Source: Rhodopirellula europaea 6C (GTDB lineage Bacteria; Planctomycetota; Planctomycetia; Pirellulales; Pirellulaceae). Taken from it: a stretch of 64,000 bases of DNA. The notes under the pieces are model-generated. The model saw only the letters and a program-made list of their open reading frames with translations. It was not told the origin of the DNA and ran no database searches. Made by a program: the position numbers and the translations under genes. Location of the stretch: the NCBI RefSeq assembly GCF_000338295.1, contig NZ_ANMO01000269.1, positions 49,342 through 113,341 of the forward strand, in the 5' to 3' direction. Position 1 is the first letter of the stretch. Each line of letters begins with the position of its first letter. Positions 8,752 to 18,278 of this stretch are shown in pieces.

Positions 8752-9723
8752 ATGAATTCAGGCCCCACACTGCTGCTCGGTGCATGCCTCACGGCGGCGA
8801 TTTTCGGATCCACCGCCCCCGGCCTCGTGGCACAAGACAGCCAACCGACCGTTGCCGAATTACCCTTGGCATCGCCAGTCCGCGAACGGCTGAAACAGTA
8901 CGCCGATGCGTTCAATGACCGCAAATTGGATTCACTCGGCCAGTTCCTCGCGTCAGACGTTCACTATCAAGACGAAACGTCAGGGCGAACGGCACAGTCG
9001 GCCAACGAATTGATTGATTTGATTCGAACCGCTGTCGAGGCCGAACCAACACTCAAACTCAGTGCGAGCGTCGAGGACATCAAGCAGACCGCTCCCGATC
9101 AAGCGACCGTTCGCGGCACGACAACGCTGACATCCGAAGATGCCCCCGACGAAGTCTCCTCGTTTGAAATCGCATTGGCAAAAGCATCCGACGAATGGAC
9201 GATCCAATCGATTACCGAACGAGCGATAGATTCGGCTGAATCTGCCAGCCCGATCGAGTCACTCAGCTGGCTGGTGGGGACATGGAAAGAGGACGCCGAG
9301 GATGGACTGAACAGCCGCATTGAATTCCTTCCCGGGAATCGTTTCCTGCGACGCACGTTTCAAATGGGATCGAATGCTGAACCCATCGGCTACGAAATGA
9401 TTGGCTATGACCCTCGATCCAATCTCGTGAAATCATGGACCTACTTTGCCGACGGCAGCTTTGGCAGTGGTCACTGGGTGGGCGAAGAGGATCACTGGCG
9501 AATGGAGATGACCCAAACTCTCGCCGACGGTGGACAGGCAACCGCGACGTGCATTGTTCGACCGATCGATCAAAATACGATGACCGTTCGAATCATCTCG
9601 CGTGTCGTCAATGGTCAACCACTTCCCAACGGCAAAGCTGTCACGCTGACTCGTCAAACAGACACCTCATCGACCTTCGAACCTTCGACCAACACCGCGA
9701 CCCCATCGGGAGCCAACCAATGA
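8752..9723 (+). CDS. Secreted two-domain protein: SnoaL-like domain plus lipocalin-like domain
   Basis: 323 residues. Signal peptide 1-27 (LLLGACLTAAIFGSTAPGLVA). Residues 45-165 resemble the DUF4440/SgcJ-type SnoaL fold (RERLKQYADAFNDRKLDSL; GRTAQSANELIDLIRTAVEA). Residues 170-300 form a second beta-rich module starting LSWLVGTWKEDAEDG, similar to a domain often found in lipocalin-like or DUF1579-type proteins. No catalytic residues can be assigned. The stop overlaps the next ATG (ATGA), so it is co-translated with the RPG-repeat protein. Function unknown. Confidence 0.75.
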   Translation: MNSGPTLLLGACLTAAIFGSTAPGLVAQDSQPTVAELPLASPVRERLKQYADAFNDRKLDSLGQFLASDVHYQDETSGRTAQSANELIDLIRTAVEAEPTLKLSASVEDIKQTAPDQATVRGTTTLTSEDAPDEVSSFEIALAKASDEWTIQSITERAIDSAESASPIESLSWLVGTWKEDAEDGLNSRIEFLPGNRFLRRTFQMGSNAEPIGYEMIGYDPRSNLVKSWTYFADGSFGSGHWVGEEDHWRMEMTQTLADGGQATATCIVRPIDQNTMTVRIISRVVNGQPLPNGKAVTLTRQTDTSSTFEPSTNTATPSGANQ

Positions 9724-11645
9724 ATCTTTTGATCAATCAAACGCAGCCTCTGCGTTGGGTGTCGGTTTGCATCGCTTTGTCGATCATCACCATGGCCCAG
9801 CCATCACTCGATGCGGGTGGATTTGGCGGACGCGGTGGTGGACGAGGCGGCGGTGGAGGTGGCCGTTCGTTTAGCGGCGGCGGAGGGGCGCGCCCCAGCA
9901 TGGGCGGAGCTCGTCCGAGCATGGGTGGAAGTGCGAACTTCAATCGCGGAAACATGGGCGGCAACCGCATGCCCGTCAACCGACCTCAGACCAGCATGCC
10001 ACATGTCGGCGGCAACAACTTCAGCCGTCCGAACGTCAGCGCACCCAACTTCAATACAAATCGTCCGGGAACGAGCCGTCCCAGCACCGGATTGCCCAGC
10101 ACCAGTCGGCCAAGCATCCCCAGCACTGGCACACGCCCGTCTCGTCCAGGCACGTCGCTTCCAGGCACCTCGCGTCCGGATATCTCTCGCCCCGGATTGA
10201 ACCAACCCGGAGTCACGCGTCCGGGCGGCAACCAGTCCAATCGTCCCGATCGACCAAGCACCCTGCCCGGCAACCGTCCCGGATCCGATCGCCCTGGTTC
10301 CGATCGCCCAAGTATCGACCGACCGAACATCGACCGCCCAGGAAACAGTCGGCCCAACCTGCCCGGCGGAGATCGTCCCGGTGGTAGCAATCGCCCCGGG
10401 ATGCCCGACTTTGGGAAACTTCCCGCGGGCCGTCCATCCGCCGGCGACGTTGGCAACTTCCTGGGAATCGATGGTCCACTGCGTCCCGGCGGTAACGAAC
10501 GTCCGAACTTATCCGATCGCCCGGAACGACCGAATCGACCGGGCACACCCGATCGTCCCGGTGCGGGTGATCGGCCTGGCAATGGCAACCGACCTGGAAT
10601 CGGAGATCGCCCAGGCGGTGGTGACCGTCCCTCCTTCGCCGATCGTCCTGGATCTGGAACACGTCCCGGTCTCGACCAGCGTCCCAACCCCGGTGATCGA
10701 TTGCCACCGGACCGTCGCCCGAACATCAACATCGGCGATGTGAACATCGGCAACAACAACATCATCAACAACAAAGTTGGCTGGGCGAACCTCGATAACA
10801 ATCGAGTCAACCAGATCAACAATCGTTGGCAAAACCGAATGGCCAACGTCAGCAATTGGCCCACCATTCCACCACATCGATTTGATCATTTCCATCGATG
10901 GGGCAATCAAGTTCGCCGAGGTTGGCACTACCATGGTTTTGGACCGAATTGGTGGGTACGACACCCATTCCGATTCTGTGGTTGGCACTACTTCTATTCG
11001 TATCGGTATTACCCATACACATATTGGTGGAGCACACCGACTTACCCCATGGTGACCAACTGGTTCACACCGACCGCATCTTCGACGACGCTCTCGCAAC
11101 CGGTCTACTACGACTATGGCAGCGAAGGCAACGTGACCTATCAAGACAATCGCGTTTACATCGGTGGCGAAGAAGTGGCGACCACGGAAGAGTTCGCACA
11201 AACAGCCGCCACCCTCGCGACCGTCGAAGCACCCGCAGACGAAGAGTCCGCTGAACAATCCGAATGGCTGCCCTTGGGAACCTTCGCGTTGACAACGGAC
11301 GCCGACGATGTTGATCCCGACCGAGTGATCCAACTCGCGGTCAACAAAGAAGGGATCATCTCCGGAACGCTCTACAACCAGAAAACGGATGAGACTCAGG
11401 CCATCCAAGGACGAGTCGACAAGGAGACCCAACGAGTCGCCATGCGAATCGGCGAGAGCGAAAATGTTGTCGCTGAAACAGGTCTCTACAATTTGACCCA
11501 GGATGAAGCGTCCGTTTTGGTTCACTTTGGAACCAAAACACAAGACACCTACATGCTCGTGCGATTGCCCAGCCCCGAGGATTCGGACGAGTCGGCCGAC
11601 TCATCCGATGACGAATCTGGCGATGCATCGAACGACGAAAACTGA
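9720..11645 (+). CDS. Secreted RPG-repeat low-complexity protein
   Basis: 641 residues from the ATG at 9720, which overlaps the upstream stop. A signal peptide (about 1-33) is followed by a glycine-rich stretch (FGGRGGGRGGGGGG), then about 220 residues of short repeats built on R-P-G/S (for example DRPGSDRPS, NRPGIGDRPG). A transition rich in Asn and His/Trp/Tyr follows (HFHRWGNQVRRGWHYHGFGPNWW). Next comes a compact segment DNRVYIGGEEVATTEEFAQ that recurs in planctomycete secreted proteins, and an acidic Ser/Asp tail. It is likely a cell-envelope or extracellular structural protein. Long minus-strand open frames here come only from the repeat composition. Confidence 0.8.
   Translation: MNLLINQTQPLRWVSVCIALSIITMAQPSLDAGGFGGRGGGRGGGGGGRSFSGGGGARPSMGGARPSMGGSANFNRGNMGGNRMPVNRPQTSMPHVGGNNFSRPNVSAPNFNTNRPGTSRPSTGLPSTSRPSIPSTGTRPSRPGTSLPGTSRPDISRPGLNQPGVTRPGGNQSNRPDRPSTLPGNRPGSDRPGSDRPSIDRPNIDRPGNSRPNLPGGDRPGGSNRPGMPDFGKLPAGRPSAGDVGNFLGIDGPLRPGGNERPNLSDRPERPNRPGTPDRPGAGDRPGNGNRPGIGDRPGGGDRPSFADRPGSGTRPGLDQRPNPGDRLPPDRRPNINIGDVNIGNNNIINNKVGWANLDNNRVNQINNRWQNRMANVSNWPTIPPHRFDHFHRWGNQVRRGWHYHGFGPNWWVRHPFRFCGWHYFYSYRYYPYTYWWSTPTYPMVTNWFTPTASSTTLSQPVYYDYGSEGNVTYQDNRVYIGGEEVATTEEFAQTAATLATVEAPADEESAEQSEWLPLGTFALTTDADDVDPDRVIQLAVNKEGIISGTLYNQKTDETQAIQGRVDKETQRVAMRIGESENVVAETGLYNLTQDEASVLVHFGTKTQDTYMLVRLPSPEDSDESADSSDDESGDASNDEN
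10060..10725 (+). repeat. Coding low-complexity repeat (RPG/RPS units)
   Basis: In-frame imperfect tandem units of roughly 4-12 codons, each containing cgtcccgg- or cgcccagg-type Arg-Pro-Gly/Ser codons with variable linkers (Gly, Asp, Asn, Ser, Thr). The repeat is degenerate at the DNA level, so it looks protein-driven rather than a recent tandem expansion. Confidence 0.75.
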
Positions 11646-11676
11646 TTCTTTTTCAACCAAACAATGAGACAACATC

Positions 11677-12612
11677 ATGCTTCGACACTTTTTACTCATT
11701 GCCGCCATCCTCTCGACCGCCTCGTTCGCGACTGCCAAGCCTCGCACTTGGACCAGTGCGAACGGCGCATACAAATTGGAAGGTGAACTGATCGGATCCA
11801 ATGACACCACGGCGATTTTGAAGCGTCGCGGTTCAGGTCGTTTGGCCGCGGTCGAATTGAAAGACCTCTCTGAGGAAGATCGCGAATTCGTCAAAAAACA
11901 GACCAAGGGCGATTCGGAACGAGAATCCGACGACCTCGAGATGCACACCTGGACCTCTCGCGATGGCCTGAAGATCCGTGCGAAGATTCTCGCCTACGGA
12001 AAGAAGGATTACACGCTGGATCGCAAACTGGGCGCTGTGACCATCAACGGCAAAGCCTTCTCAACCTTTGATCCGCTGCACCAGAAACTCATCCTGCGTG
12101 TCCTCAGCGTTCTTGAAAAAACGCCTTTGGAAAAAGAGTCCGACCTCAACAAATTTGTGTCGCTCTTCGCCGGCCAACCCAAGACGTACCCGTTGGAAGG
12201 TGTGTTGATGGAGTTACCATCGGGTGACCAAATCGCGGTTCCATTCTTCATGTTCAGCGAGAAGGATCTCGACGTTCTTCAAGCCGGCTGGGAGAACTGG
12301 CAAAAGTACCACTCCGACGAAGACGCTCGTGCCCGTGAAGATTTGATGATGCGTTCCGAAGCATCGCACTACCAGCAAACGATGGCGCAAGAGCAACAAC
12401 GACAACAGTTGGAAGTCCTCAAGTTCAACATGGCCGCCGCGCGCACCGGACTGACATCCATTTGGGAAGTCCAGATCGCCCCCAACGCAGGCGTCTATGG
12501 TCGGCCGACCAGCGTCATGGTGACCGCTCGTGATAGCTTGACCGCGTCTCAAATGGTTCTGCCAAACTACCCGGGCTACTACATGATCGGTGTCCGGAAA
12601 GTCAGCTACTGA
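11677..12612 (+). CDS. Secreted SHD1-domain protein
   Basis: 311 residues with a signal peptide (MLRHFLLIAAILSTASFATA). Two SLA1-homology-domain-1-like modules follow: residues 22-75 (RTWTSANGAYKLEGELIG ... VELKDLSEEDREFV) and 88-140 (HTWTSRDGLKIRAKILAYG). SHD1 is common in planctomycete secreted proteins, where it probably mediates protein-protein contacts. The rest is helical and Gln-rich (QQTMAQEQQRQQLEVL), with no recognised domain. It lies 31 bases after the RPG-repeat gene, so the three genes from 8752 probably form one operon. A second SHD1 protein is encoded at 58968. Confidence 0.78.
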   Translation: MLRHFLLIAAILSTASFATAKPRTWTSANGAYKLEGELIGSNDTTAILKRRGSGRLAAVELKDLSEEDREFVKKQTKGDSERESDDLEMHTWTSRDGLKIRAKILAYGKKDYTLDRKLGAVTINGKAFSTFDPLHQKLILRVLSVLEKTPLEKESDLNKFVSLFAGQPKTYPLEGVLMELPSGDQIAVPFFMFSEKDLDVLQAGWENWQKYHSDEDARAREDLMMRSEASHYQQTMAQEQQRQQLEVLKFNMAAARTGLTSIWEVQIAPNAGVYGRPTSVMVTARDSLTASQMVLPNYPGYYMIGVRKVSY

Positions 12613-12741
12613 ATCAGGCACGACTTGGATCGCCCCGCCACTCTTTGAGTCGTCAGGGCAGATAGAAACCAAACGTCATTTGCAACCGAGTCGCATCGGC
12701 TTGGTCGCTATTTTGGTTCTCTCGTTTTCCGTTACAGATAC

Positions 12742-14061
12742 TCAATCCCGATGAACACGCGGTCGATCGGATTGTGAATCAGGTTCACGCCAAATAGTTG
12801 GTTGAACGCAGGTTGGTGCCGCCTGACCTGCAATCGGATCGAGGGTCAGTTCGCTATACGTCAGGTTGGAAGTTAGGCGATCGTTCCAGACGTGCTTCAG
12901 CCCGATCATCCATCCAAACATTGGCAAGATCTCTGCGGTGTTCGGGCCGGTGGATACCACATCGGGTGATCCTCGATAGCTGCCGATCCCTTCTCCAAAT
13001 GTGATTTGAGAATACACCCGCGTGTCTTCCAAGAACTTGGCCGATCCGGTGAAGTTCAATCCCCAAGCGGTATCCGTCAGCACTGGATCCCCGACCGGCT
13101 GAAAGCCTAATTCGCGAATCACAAACGCCGCCTGAAAATCGCTGCGGTCTCGTTCCAATTTCACATGCGTGATCACATCGGGCGTTTCGGTGCGTCCCTC
13201 ACCCGTGATACCGATCGGGATATCAATTTCAATCCGTGGGTCTTCCAGTGAAACCGCCCAAGACCATCCTGAATCTCCCAGCGGCAGATCCAATCGCACA
13301 AGCCCTTGCCGTCGGTTCACGTTCGAGACCGCACCTTCGAAATCCAACGTTTGTGGAACGGCCGATGGATGCGTGAACGTGGTCCACGTTTGCCCGGCGG
13401 TAAAGTAGCCCATCGTTCCGTAGGCGTGACGCAATCTCAGCGAACCATTGCTCCCATCTTCGCCGCCAAAAAAGTCCGCTTCCACAAAGGCTCGAACAAC
13501 CTCTTGCTGGACTTTCCATCGAGTATCGAAACTCAATCGCGATGAGCGTGCGTGGAAGCGAGCATTCTTTCGGTCCGCGGCACCGACGGGGATCTCACTG
13601 GTGTCAAACGAATCCACCGAGTCGATCGGATCAAAGTCTGAAATAAAATCCGCTTTAACAAATCCGCCGATCTTCAAAGCGGCCTCTTCACCAAACACAA
13701 CAATCCCGCGGTCGAAATCAGGGAACGCGGTGAAGTTGTTTTGTTGTTGCTCGCCACGCGATCGGTCAAACGACTCCGACGTAAAGGACTGGCGAACCGA
13801 ACGCTGCAGCGATCCTTCGTCCAATTCCTGCAGAACTTCTGTGACAGGTGATTCGATCGCGTCCAAGCTTTCGCTGAATTCGGTGAACTGCGTCAACAAT
13901 ACCGGATCTTCGATTGGATCCTGCTCCGCCAACCGCAACAGCGACGCGAGGCTATCCTCCGCGTTGAGCGGTGACACGAGCAGTCCCGCACCGATCAAAA
14001 GAAAGAGCCATCGCCCGCAGGCAAGCTCAATGGTTGTTCGTGCAATGCAATTGAAACTCAT
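12742..14061 (-). CDS. DcaP-like outer-membrane porin, 3' end frameshifted
   Basis: 439 residues as read. Signal peptide to about residue 35 (LFLLIGAGLLVSPLNA), a helical/coiled region, then a barrel similar to DcaP-type porins (ALKIGGFVKADFISDFDPID; FRFRH-like SLRLRHAYGTMGYFTAGQTW). The frame given ends at 12742 in an implausible tail (TCVQPTIWREPDSQ). One frame over, the same bases read AFNQLFGVNLIHNP then DRVFIGIEYL and stop at 12732-12734, the expected final strand of this family. A one-base insertion around 12810-12825 (probably the CC at 12822-12823) explains this. It is either a real frameshift or a sequence error. Upstream of the shift the gene is normal. Confidence 0.75.
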   Translation of the reverse strand: MSFNCIARTTIELACGRWLFLLIGAGLLVSPLNAEDSLASLLRLAEQDPIEDPVLLTQFTEFSESLDAIESPVTEVLQELDEGSLQRSVRQSFTSESFDRSRGEQQQNNFTAFPDFDRGIVVFGEEAALKIGGFVKADFISDFDPIDSVDSFDTSEIPVGAADRKNARFHARSSRLSFDTRWKVQQEVVRAFVEADFFGGEDGSNGSLRLRHAYGTMGYFTAGQTWTTFTHPSAVPQTLDFEGAVSNVNRRQGLVRLDLPLGDSGWSWAVSLEDPRIEIDIPIGITGEGRTETPDVITHVKLERDRSDFQAAFVIRELGFQPVGDPVLTDTAWGLNFTGSAKFLEDTRVYSQITFGEGIGSYRGSPDVVSTGPNTAEILPMFGWMIGLKHVWNDRLTSNLTYSELTLDPIAGQAAPTCVQPTIWREPDSQSDRPRVHRD

Positions 14062-14776
14062 GCGTCTTCGATTGGTATGAGTTCCTCACACTGACCAGCC
14101 ATCAACCGGCACTCAATGGCGATGATCCGTTTTCCCGAGTCACGACTGGACGCACCTATCGCCGCAGAATCACTGCGCAGCCGATCTCGACTCATTGTCT
14201 TTCTCGGCATCGACGATGCGAAACTTAAACGATTCTTCCGAATCTGACGCCTGGCAATCAGCGTCATTCTTCATCGATAGCTATTTGTGCCACTCGACCA
14301 AAAATCGCGATCCCCTTCAGATTCTTTGCGCATGGCTATGTAACTACCCGGTTAGTCCACCCCGGAATGTCAGTCGTCCCAAACGCAGGTCCCGTGATCC
14401 AAACACCGCCCTGTAACGCCGTTCATTTAGAACCAGACACAGACGCTCACCCTGACAAGATTTTCGCCGGGCGAGTGCTCAATTCGATCCATGTCTCCAA
14501 CATGGGGCAATTGGTCGCCGGTGGCATGGTCCCAACGGATCGGACGGATGAAAAACCGACGCATTTCGCGGTCTGAATCTAGCTGAGCGACATTGATTGG
14601 CACCCGCTGCCCGGCGGTGCACGCGAGCAAGCCGCTGTCTATACTGGCGACGTCCAAATTGCCGGAATTCCTATCATGTTTCTTATCCGTGCGAACAGTT
14701 GGATGAACTATCTCTTCTAATCGCTCCGCGGATCGACACTTTTGATCCACATCCTTGAACGTACCGAGCCGAAACC
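14062..14776. other. 715-base intergenic region, no supported gene
   Basis: It lies between the divergent DcaP-like porin and the secreted protein at 14777 and should hold both promoters. Small open frames exist on both strands; the longest (14427-14840, minus) runs into the next gene's start and has no ribosome-binding site or recognisable domain. I see no tRNA, strong hairpin or repeat. Confidence 0.5.
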
Positions 14777-16195
14777 ATGCGAACGCTGTTGAAGTCGGGC
14801 CCTGCGGTGGCCCTTGCTCTTCTTTTCTCGATTTCTTCATCAGTTATTCAGGCTGAAGAAAAAGCCAAGATCGAACTGCTGCTTGATCGATCGCCTGCTC
14901 CCGGCAACGCAATCGGTTACGTCAACGTTCCTGCACTGAACAAACTGATGAAGGACGCTGGCTTCTCACCAGCCGCCGCTTCAGCAGTGAGCGAAGTCTG
15001 GTTTTTGGCCGACCTCGACATTGGATCCTTGCGTCCCAAATGGGAAGCCGGTTACGCCGTTCTCAATCAACCGGTCGATGCGAAGAAATTGGCCGATCGC
15101 TTGGGTGGCTATGTCGACAATGTCGTCAACCACGATGTCGTTCATGCTCCCAATCAAACCTACTTCGTTCCCGGTGAAGACCACCCGGAACGTTTGGGCA
15201 TCCTCCGTCCAACCGACCGATCGTTGTTGGCAGGATGGTTGACTCCTGTCATCGACGTGAAATACACGCCGTTCTTGAGCGCCCATGCAAAGCAACCGGA
15301 GTCGTATCTGTCGTTCATGTTGGCGATCGACTTGAACAATGTCCTATCGCCTATCCCACTGAAGACGCGCCTCGAAGGACTCAAGTCACTGAAATCCAAC
15401 TCGCCTGAATCCGTTGCCGGCACTTTGGCATCGATCGAAGGTTGCAGCATCATCGTTGGCCGACGCAGCCTCAACGAATGCATTGCGAAATTTGAATTTT
15501 CAAAATCGCCTTCGTCGCTGAAGTTGATCGCTCCCGAATTGCTGGCCGAAATCCTTCAGCGCAACGGAACCGACGCTCCGGAAGTCAAACAATGGGAAGT
15601 ATCGGTCGACGGGAATTCTCTTTCGCTCAAAGGTCCCGTCACTCAATCCAGTCTCAGTGGTTTGATGGGAATTTTCAGCCTGCAAAGCCAAGCTCAACAG
15701 GCCGCCGCACGAGCCAGCTTGTCAGAACAAAGCGAAGAGCAACGCGTTGCCTACGAATCCAAACACTACTTCGATGAAGTCAACTCGATCATCGAGCACA
15801 CACGTGACCACAAATCACAGACTGCCGGAGCGATGGCAAAGTGGAGCGATCAACGTGCTCGACAAATCGATGAACTTGGAACGCTCAATGTCGATCCCGA
15901 CATGATTCAGTACGGAACCAACGTGGCCGAACTTCTTCGCGGAAACGCATTGACGGTTCGTCAAACCAACATCGACGCCGGAAAAGTCAAAGCCAGCCAG
16001 AGCCTCGACACCGGCTACTACAATGATGGCTACGGGTACTACAACACCAATAGCACCACCGACTATCAACGTGTCACCAGCGCCATCGCCCAGGGAAACG
16101 CCTACGGGAATTACCGCGAGGCACTCAATCAGATCGACAAACTGACCGCCGCCATGCGTCGCGACATGACTCAGAAATACAAAATGCAGTTCTAA
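14777..16195 (+). CDS. Secreted protein of unknown function
   Basis: 472 residues with a clear signal peptide (VALALLFSISSSVIQAEE, residues 10-27). The body starts with a recognisable pattern around IGYVNVPALNKLMKDAGF, which in planctomycetes marks proteins that compute a value per object (AGYAVLNQPVDAKKLADRL); no enzymatic motif is visible. The C-terminal third is Tyr/Asn/Gly-rich (GYYNDGYGYYNTNS) followed by a helical tail. A hairpin terminator follows at 16225-16271. Not assignable to a function. Confidence 0.8.
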   Translation: MRTLLKSGPAVALALLFSISSSVIQAEEKAKIELLLDRSPAPGNAIGYVNVPALNKLMKDAGFSPAAASAVSEVWFLADLDIGSLRPKWEAGYAVLNQPVDAKKLADRLGGYVDNVVNHDVVHAPNQTYFVPGEDHPERLGILRPTDRSLLAGWLTPVIDVKYTPFLSAHAKQPESYLSFMLAIDLNNVLSPIPLKTRLEGLKSLKSNSPESVAGTLASIEGCSIIVGRRSLNECIAKFEFSKSPSSLKLIAPELLAEILQRNGTDAPEVKQWEVSVDGNSLSLKGPVTQSSLSGLMGIFSLQSQAQQAAARASLSEQSEEQRVAYESKHYFDEVNSIIEHTRDHKSQTAGAMAKWSDQRARQIDELGTLNVDPDMIQYGTNVAELLRGNALTVRQTNIDAGKVKASQSLDTGYYNDGYGYYNTNSTTDYQRVTSAIAQGNAYGNYREALNQIDKLTAAMRRDMTQKYKMQF

Positions 16196-16224
16196 GCAAC
16201 AAACAAAACTCTTCAGACGTCACC

Positions 16225-16271
16225 AAAGCCGATCGACTCCAGACTCAAACTGGTTAGTCGGTCGGCTTTTT
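16225..16271 (+). terminator. Rho-independent terminator between convergent genes
   Basis: Stem AAGCCGATCGACT / AGTCGGTCGGCTT (one G-U pair) with a 17-base loop, followed by TTTTT. It ends the 14777 gene. Its right arm overlaps the probable original stop codon (16254-16256) of the convergent frameshifted sulfatase. Confidence 0.8.
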
Positions 16272-16407
16272 CGTTGCAGTTGCCCTGCAAAGTTGGACGC
16301 GAATTTCCGAGCGTGGTTTGCCCAGCATCGGCGTATCGACGTGAGACTCGTCAGCCACCTTCAATGAAACTGGCAAACTCTTGCCGCTGAGCGTTTTCAG
16401 GTGCTTC

Positions 16408-18000
16408 TCAAAGTCCAACTTCTTTGGCGGGATACTTTTTGAAAGTTGCCCCGTGAGCCTTCAGCTTTCCGAGAACCGTTGCGAGCCACGCATTGCGTCG
16501 GTGTCCCACAGGCGACTGCTCCTTGGGATCAATGTAGAGATTGAACAGCCAAGGCGCCAAACCGACGTCGACCAACGTTGAATAGTCGATGTGCATGTGA
16601 GTCGATTCTGGCAGCACCGCTTTGACATGCACTTTGTATTCACGCATGCGACAAGACATCAGCTCTTTCCCCCACCAGAAATACACTGTTTCACGTTTGG
16701 ATTGCCCATCGTCTTGCAGCAGAAAAGATGTTTGATCGATGTAGTCGTAGTAACGATCCGTCGGAAGATCGCTGGTCGGGATGTCTGCCAGCTTCAGCGA
16801 TACGCCAAACAAATCCAGCAGATCAAACAAACCGTCACTTTGTCGCCCACCGGAAATGACACCTTTCCAATACGCGATCCCGGGGACACGAACGCCTCCT
16901 TCAAAAGTCGTTCCTTTGGCGCCACGAAACGGCGTGTACCCTGCATCAGGCCACCCGTCCATTTGTGGCCCGTTGTCACTGGTAAAGAACACGAACGTAT
17001 TTTCCAGGACACCGGCTTCTTTCAACGCGGCCATGATGTCGCCAACGTGCAGGTCCACCTCCGCAACTGCTTCTTTGTAGTAGTATTTCGCCGCGCTCAA
17101 TGATCCCAAGTCTGGGTTCGGAAAGTTATCGCAGTGAACCTTCAAGAAGCAGTGCTCCAAGAAGAACGGCTTGTCCTCTTTTGCTAATTCCTTGATCCGT
17201 TGGATAGTGAAATCGGCCAGCACTTTCTCGGCACGCCCCATGTCTTCAATCGACTGAATCTGTTTCAGTTCCTCGGTTCGTCCGTCTTTGAAACCATGTG
17301 TTAAATGGTTGTCGGGCGCAATCGCCTCAAAGGCTCGCGATCGTTCGGGGTTGTTGACCAAATCAGGAAAGCGTCGCTCGTCGAACCGCTGAGAGATCTC
17401 TTTCTGAGCAGGATAGTACCCGTAGTACTCATCGAAACCGATATCGTGTGGACGCATGCCAACCGGCTCACCAACATGCCACTTCCCGGTCAACAATGTG
17501 TAGTAACCGGCGTCACTCAACAGTTTCGGAAGACTAATCTCGTCTTCCCAAGGATTTCGAGTCAATTTGTCTCCGGCCAAAATCGGTCGAGTCAGCCCCG
17601 TCCGGACTGGCAAACGGCCGGTCAGGATCGCCGAACGAGTTGGAGTGCAGGTCTGCTGGGAATAACAACTCGTCAGCCTCAATCCCTCGCCAGCCAACCG
17701 GTCGATGTTTGGTGTCGCCGCACCAATCGCGGCACCTCCGCCATAGCATCCTGGATCCCCGTATCCCATGTCGTCGACCACCAACCACAGGATGTTCGGC
17801 CGCTTCCCGTGCTTCGCTTTGATCTCAGCCAGTTTGTCTCCAGCGGCCCTATCCTGCGTTGCAAGCGGGATTGCCGCTTCGTGATTCTCAAGCGAAACAA
17901 CCGTTCGATCCAACGTGGGTGTCTCTGCGTTGCAAATCGACACGCTCCACAAAGCTGGAATGCACAGAATGCCGGCACCACGCAATAACTTTCCAATCAT
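16408..18000 (-). CDS. Sulfatase, 3' end probably frameshifted
   Basis: 530 residues from the ATG at 18000, which has GGGGACAG just upstream; an ATG at 18024 is a possible alternative. Signal peptide 1-25. N-terminal metal-site segment RPNILWLVVDDMGYGDPGCYG and the formylglycine motif C118-T-P-T-R, so this is a cysteine-type type I sulfatase. The GKWHVG segment and the late FTSDNG segment are intact. The C-terminus as read ends KKYPAKEVGL, but skipping one C in the CCC of 'tatcccgcc' (plus-strand GGG 16429-16431) gives YPPKKLDFEKHLKTLSG and about 45 further plausible residues to a stop at 16254. Catalytic residues are unaffected. Confidence 0.85.
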   Translation of the reverse strand: MIGKLLRGAGILCIPALWSVSICNAETPTLDRTVVSLENHEAAIPLATQDRAAGDKLAEIKAKHGKRPNILWLVVDDMGYGDPGCYGGGAAIGAATPNIDRLAGEGLRLTSCYSQQTCTPTRSAILTGRLPVRTGLTRPILAGDKLTRNPWEDEISLPKLLSDAGYYTLLTGKWHVGEPVGMRPHDIGFDEYYGYYPAQKEISQRFDERRFPDLVNNPERSRAFEAIAPDNHLTHGFKDGRTEELKQIQSIEDMGRAEKVLADFTIQRIKELAKEDKPFFLEHCFLKVHCDNFPNPDLGSLSAAKYYYKEAVAEVDLHVGDIMAALKEAGVLENTFVFFTSDNGPQMDGWPDAGYTPFRGAKGTTFEGGVRVPGIAYWKGVISGGRQSDGLFDLLDLFGVSLKLADIPTSDLPTDRYYDYIDQTSFLLQDDGQSKRETVYFWWGKELMSCRMREYKVHVKAVLPESTHMHIDYSTLVDVGLAPWLFNLYIDPKEQSPVGHRRNAWLATVLGKLKAHGATFKKYPAKEVGL

Positions 18001-18278
18001 CCGCTGTCCCCTATTTGAGTTCATGTCGATTGAGCAGCCCTGAGCATTCGCGAGCCGATCTGTTTCCGCCGCCTTCTGTTTCCGCCACATACACTGATGC
18101 CGGCACAAGATTGCTCCAACCAGAAACTTCAACGCTCGCACGCATTGCTACATCTTGAATGCAACCATAATATCCCAAACTGCCGGAGCCAAACCGAAGT
18201 CCTGATGCACGAAATAGCTCACGCGTGAACAGGCACCGTCCGACCACAACGCTCTTTCGCGAAACAAGAACTGACTGA

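Noticed and set aside
9986..10867. 293-codon minus-strand frame rich in Pro-Gly-Arg-Ser
   Set aside because: It is the antisense reading of the RPG-repeat gene; the repeat composition alone keeps it open and no ribosome-binding site precedes it.
14427..14840. 137-codon minus-strand frame in the 14 kb intergenic region
   Set aside because: No ribosome-binding site or domain; overlaps the start of a well-supported secreted protein.
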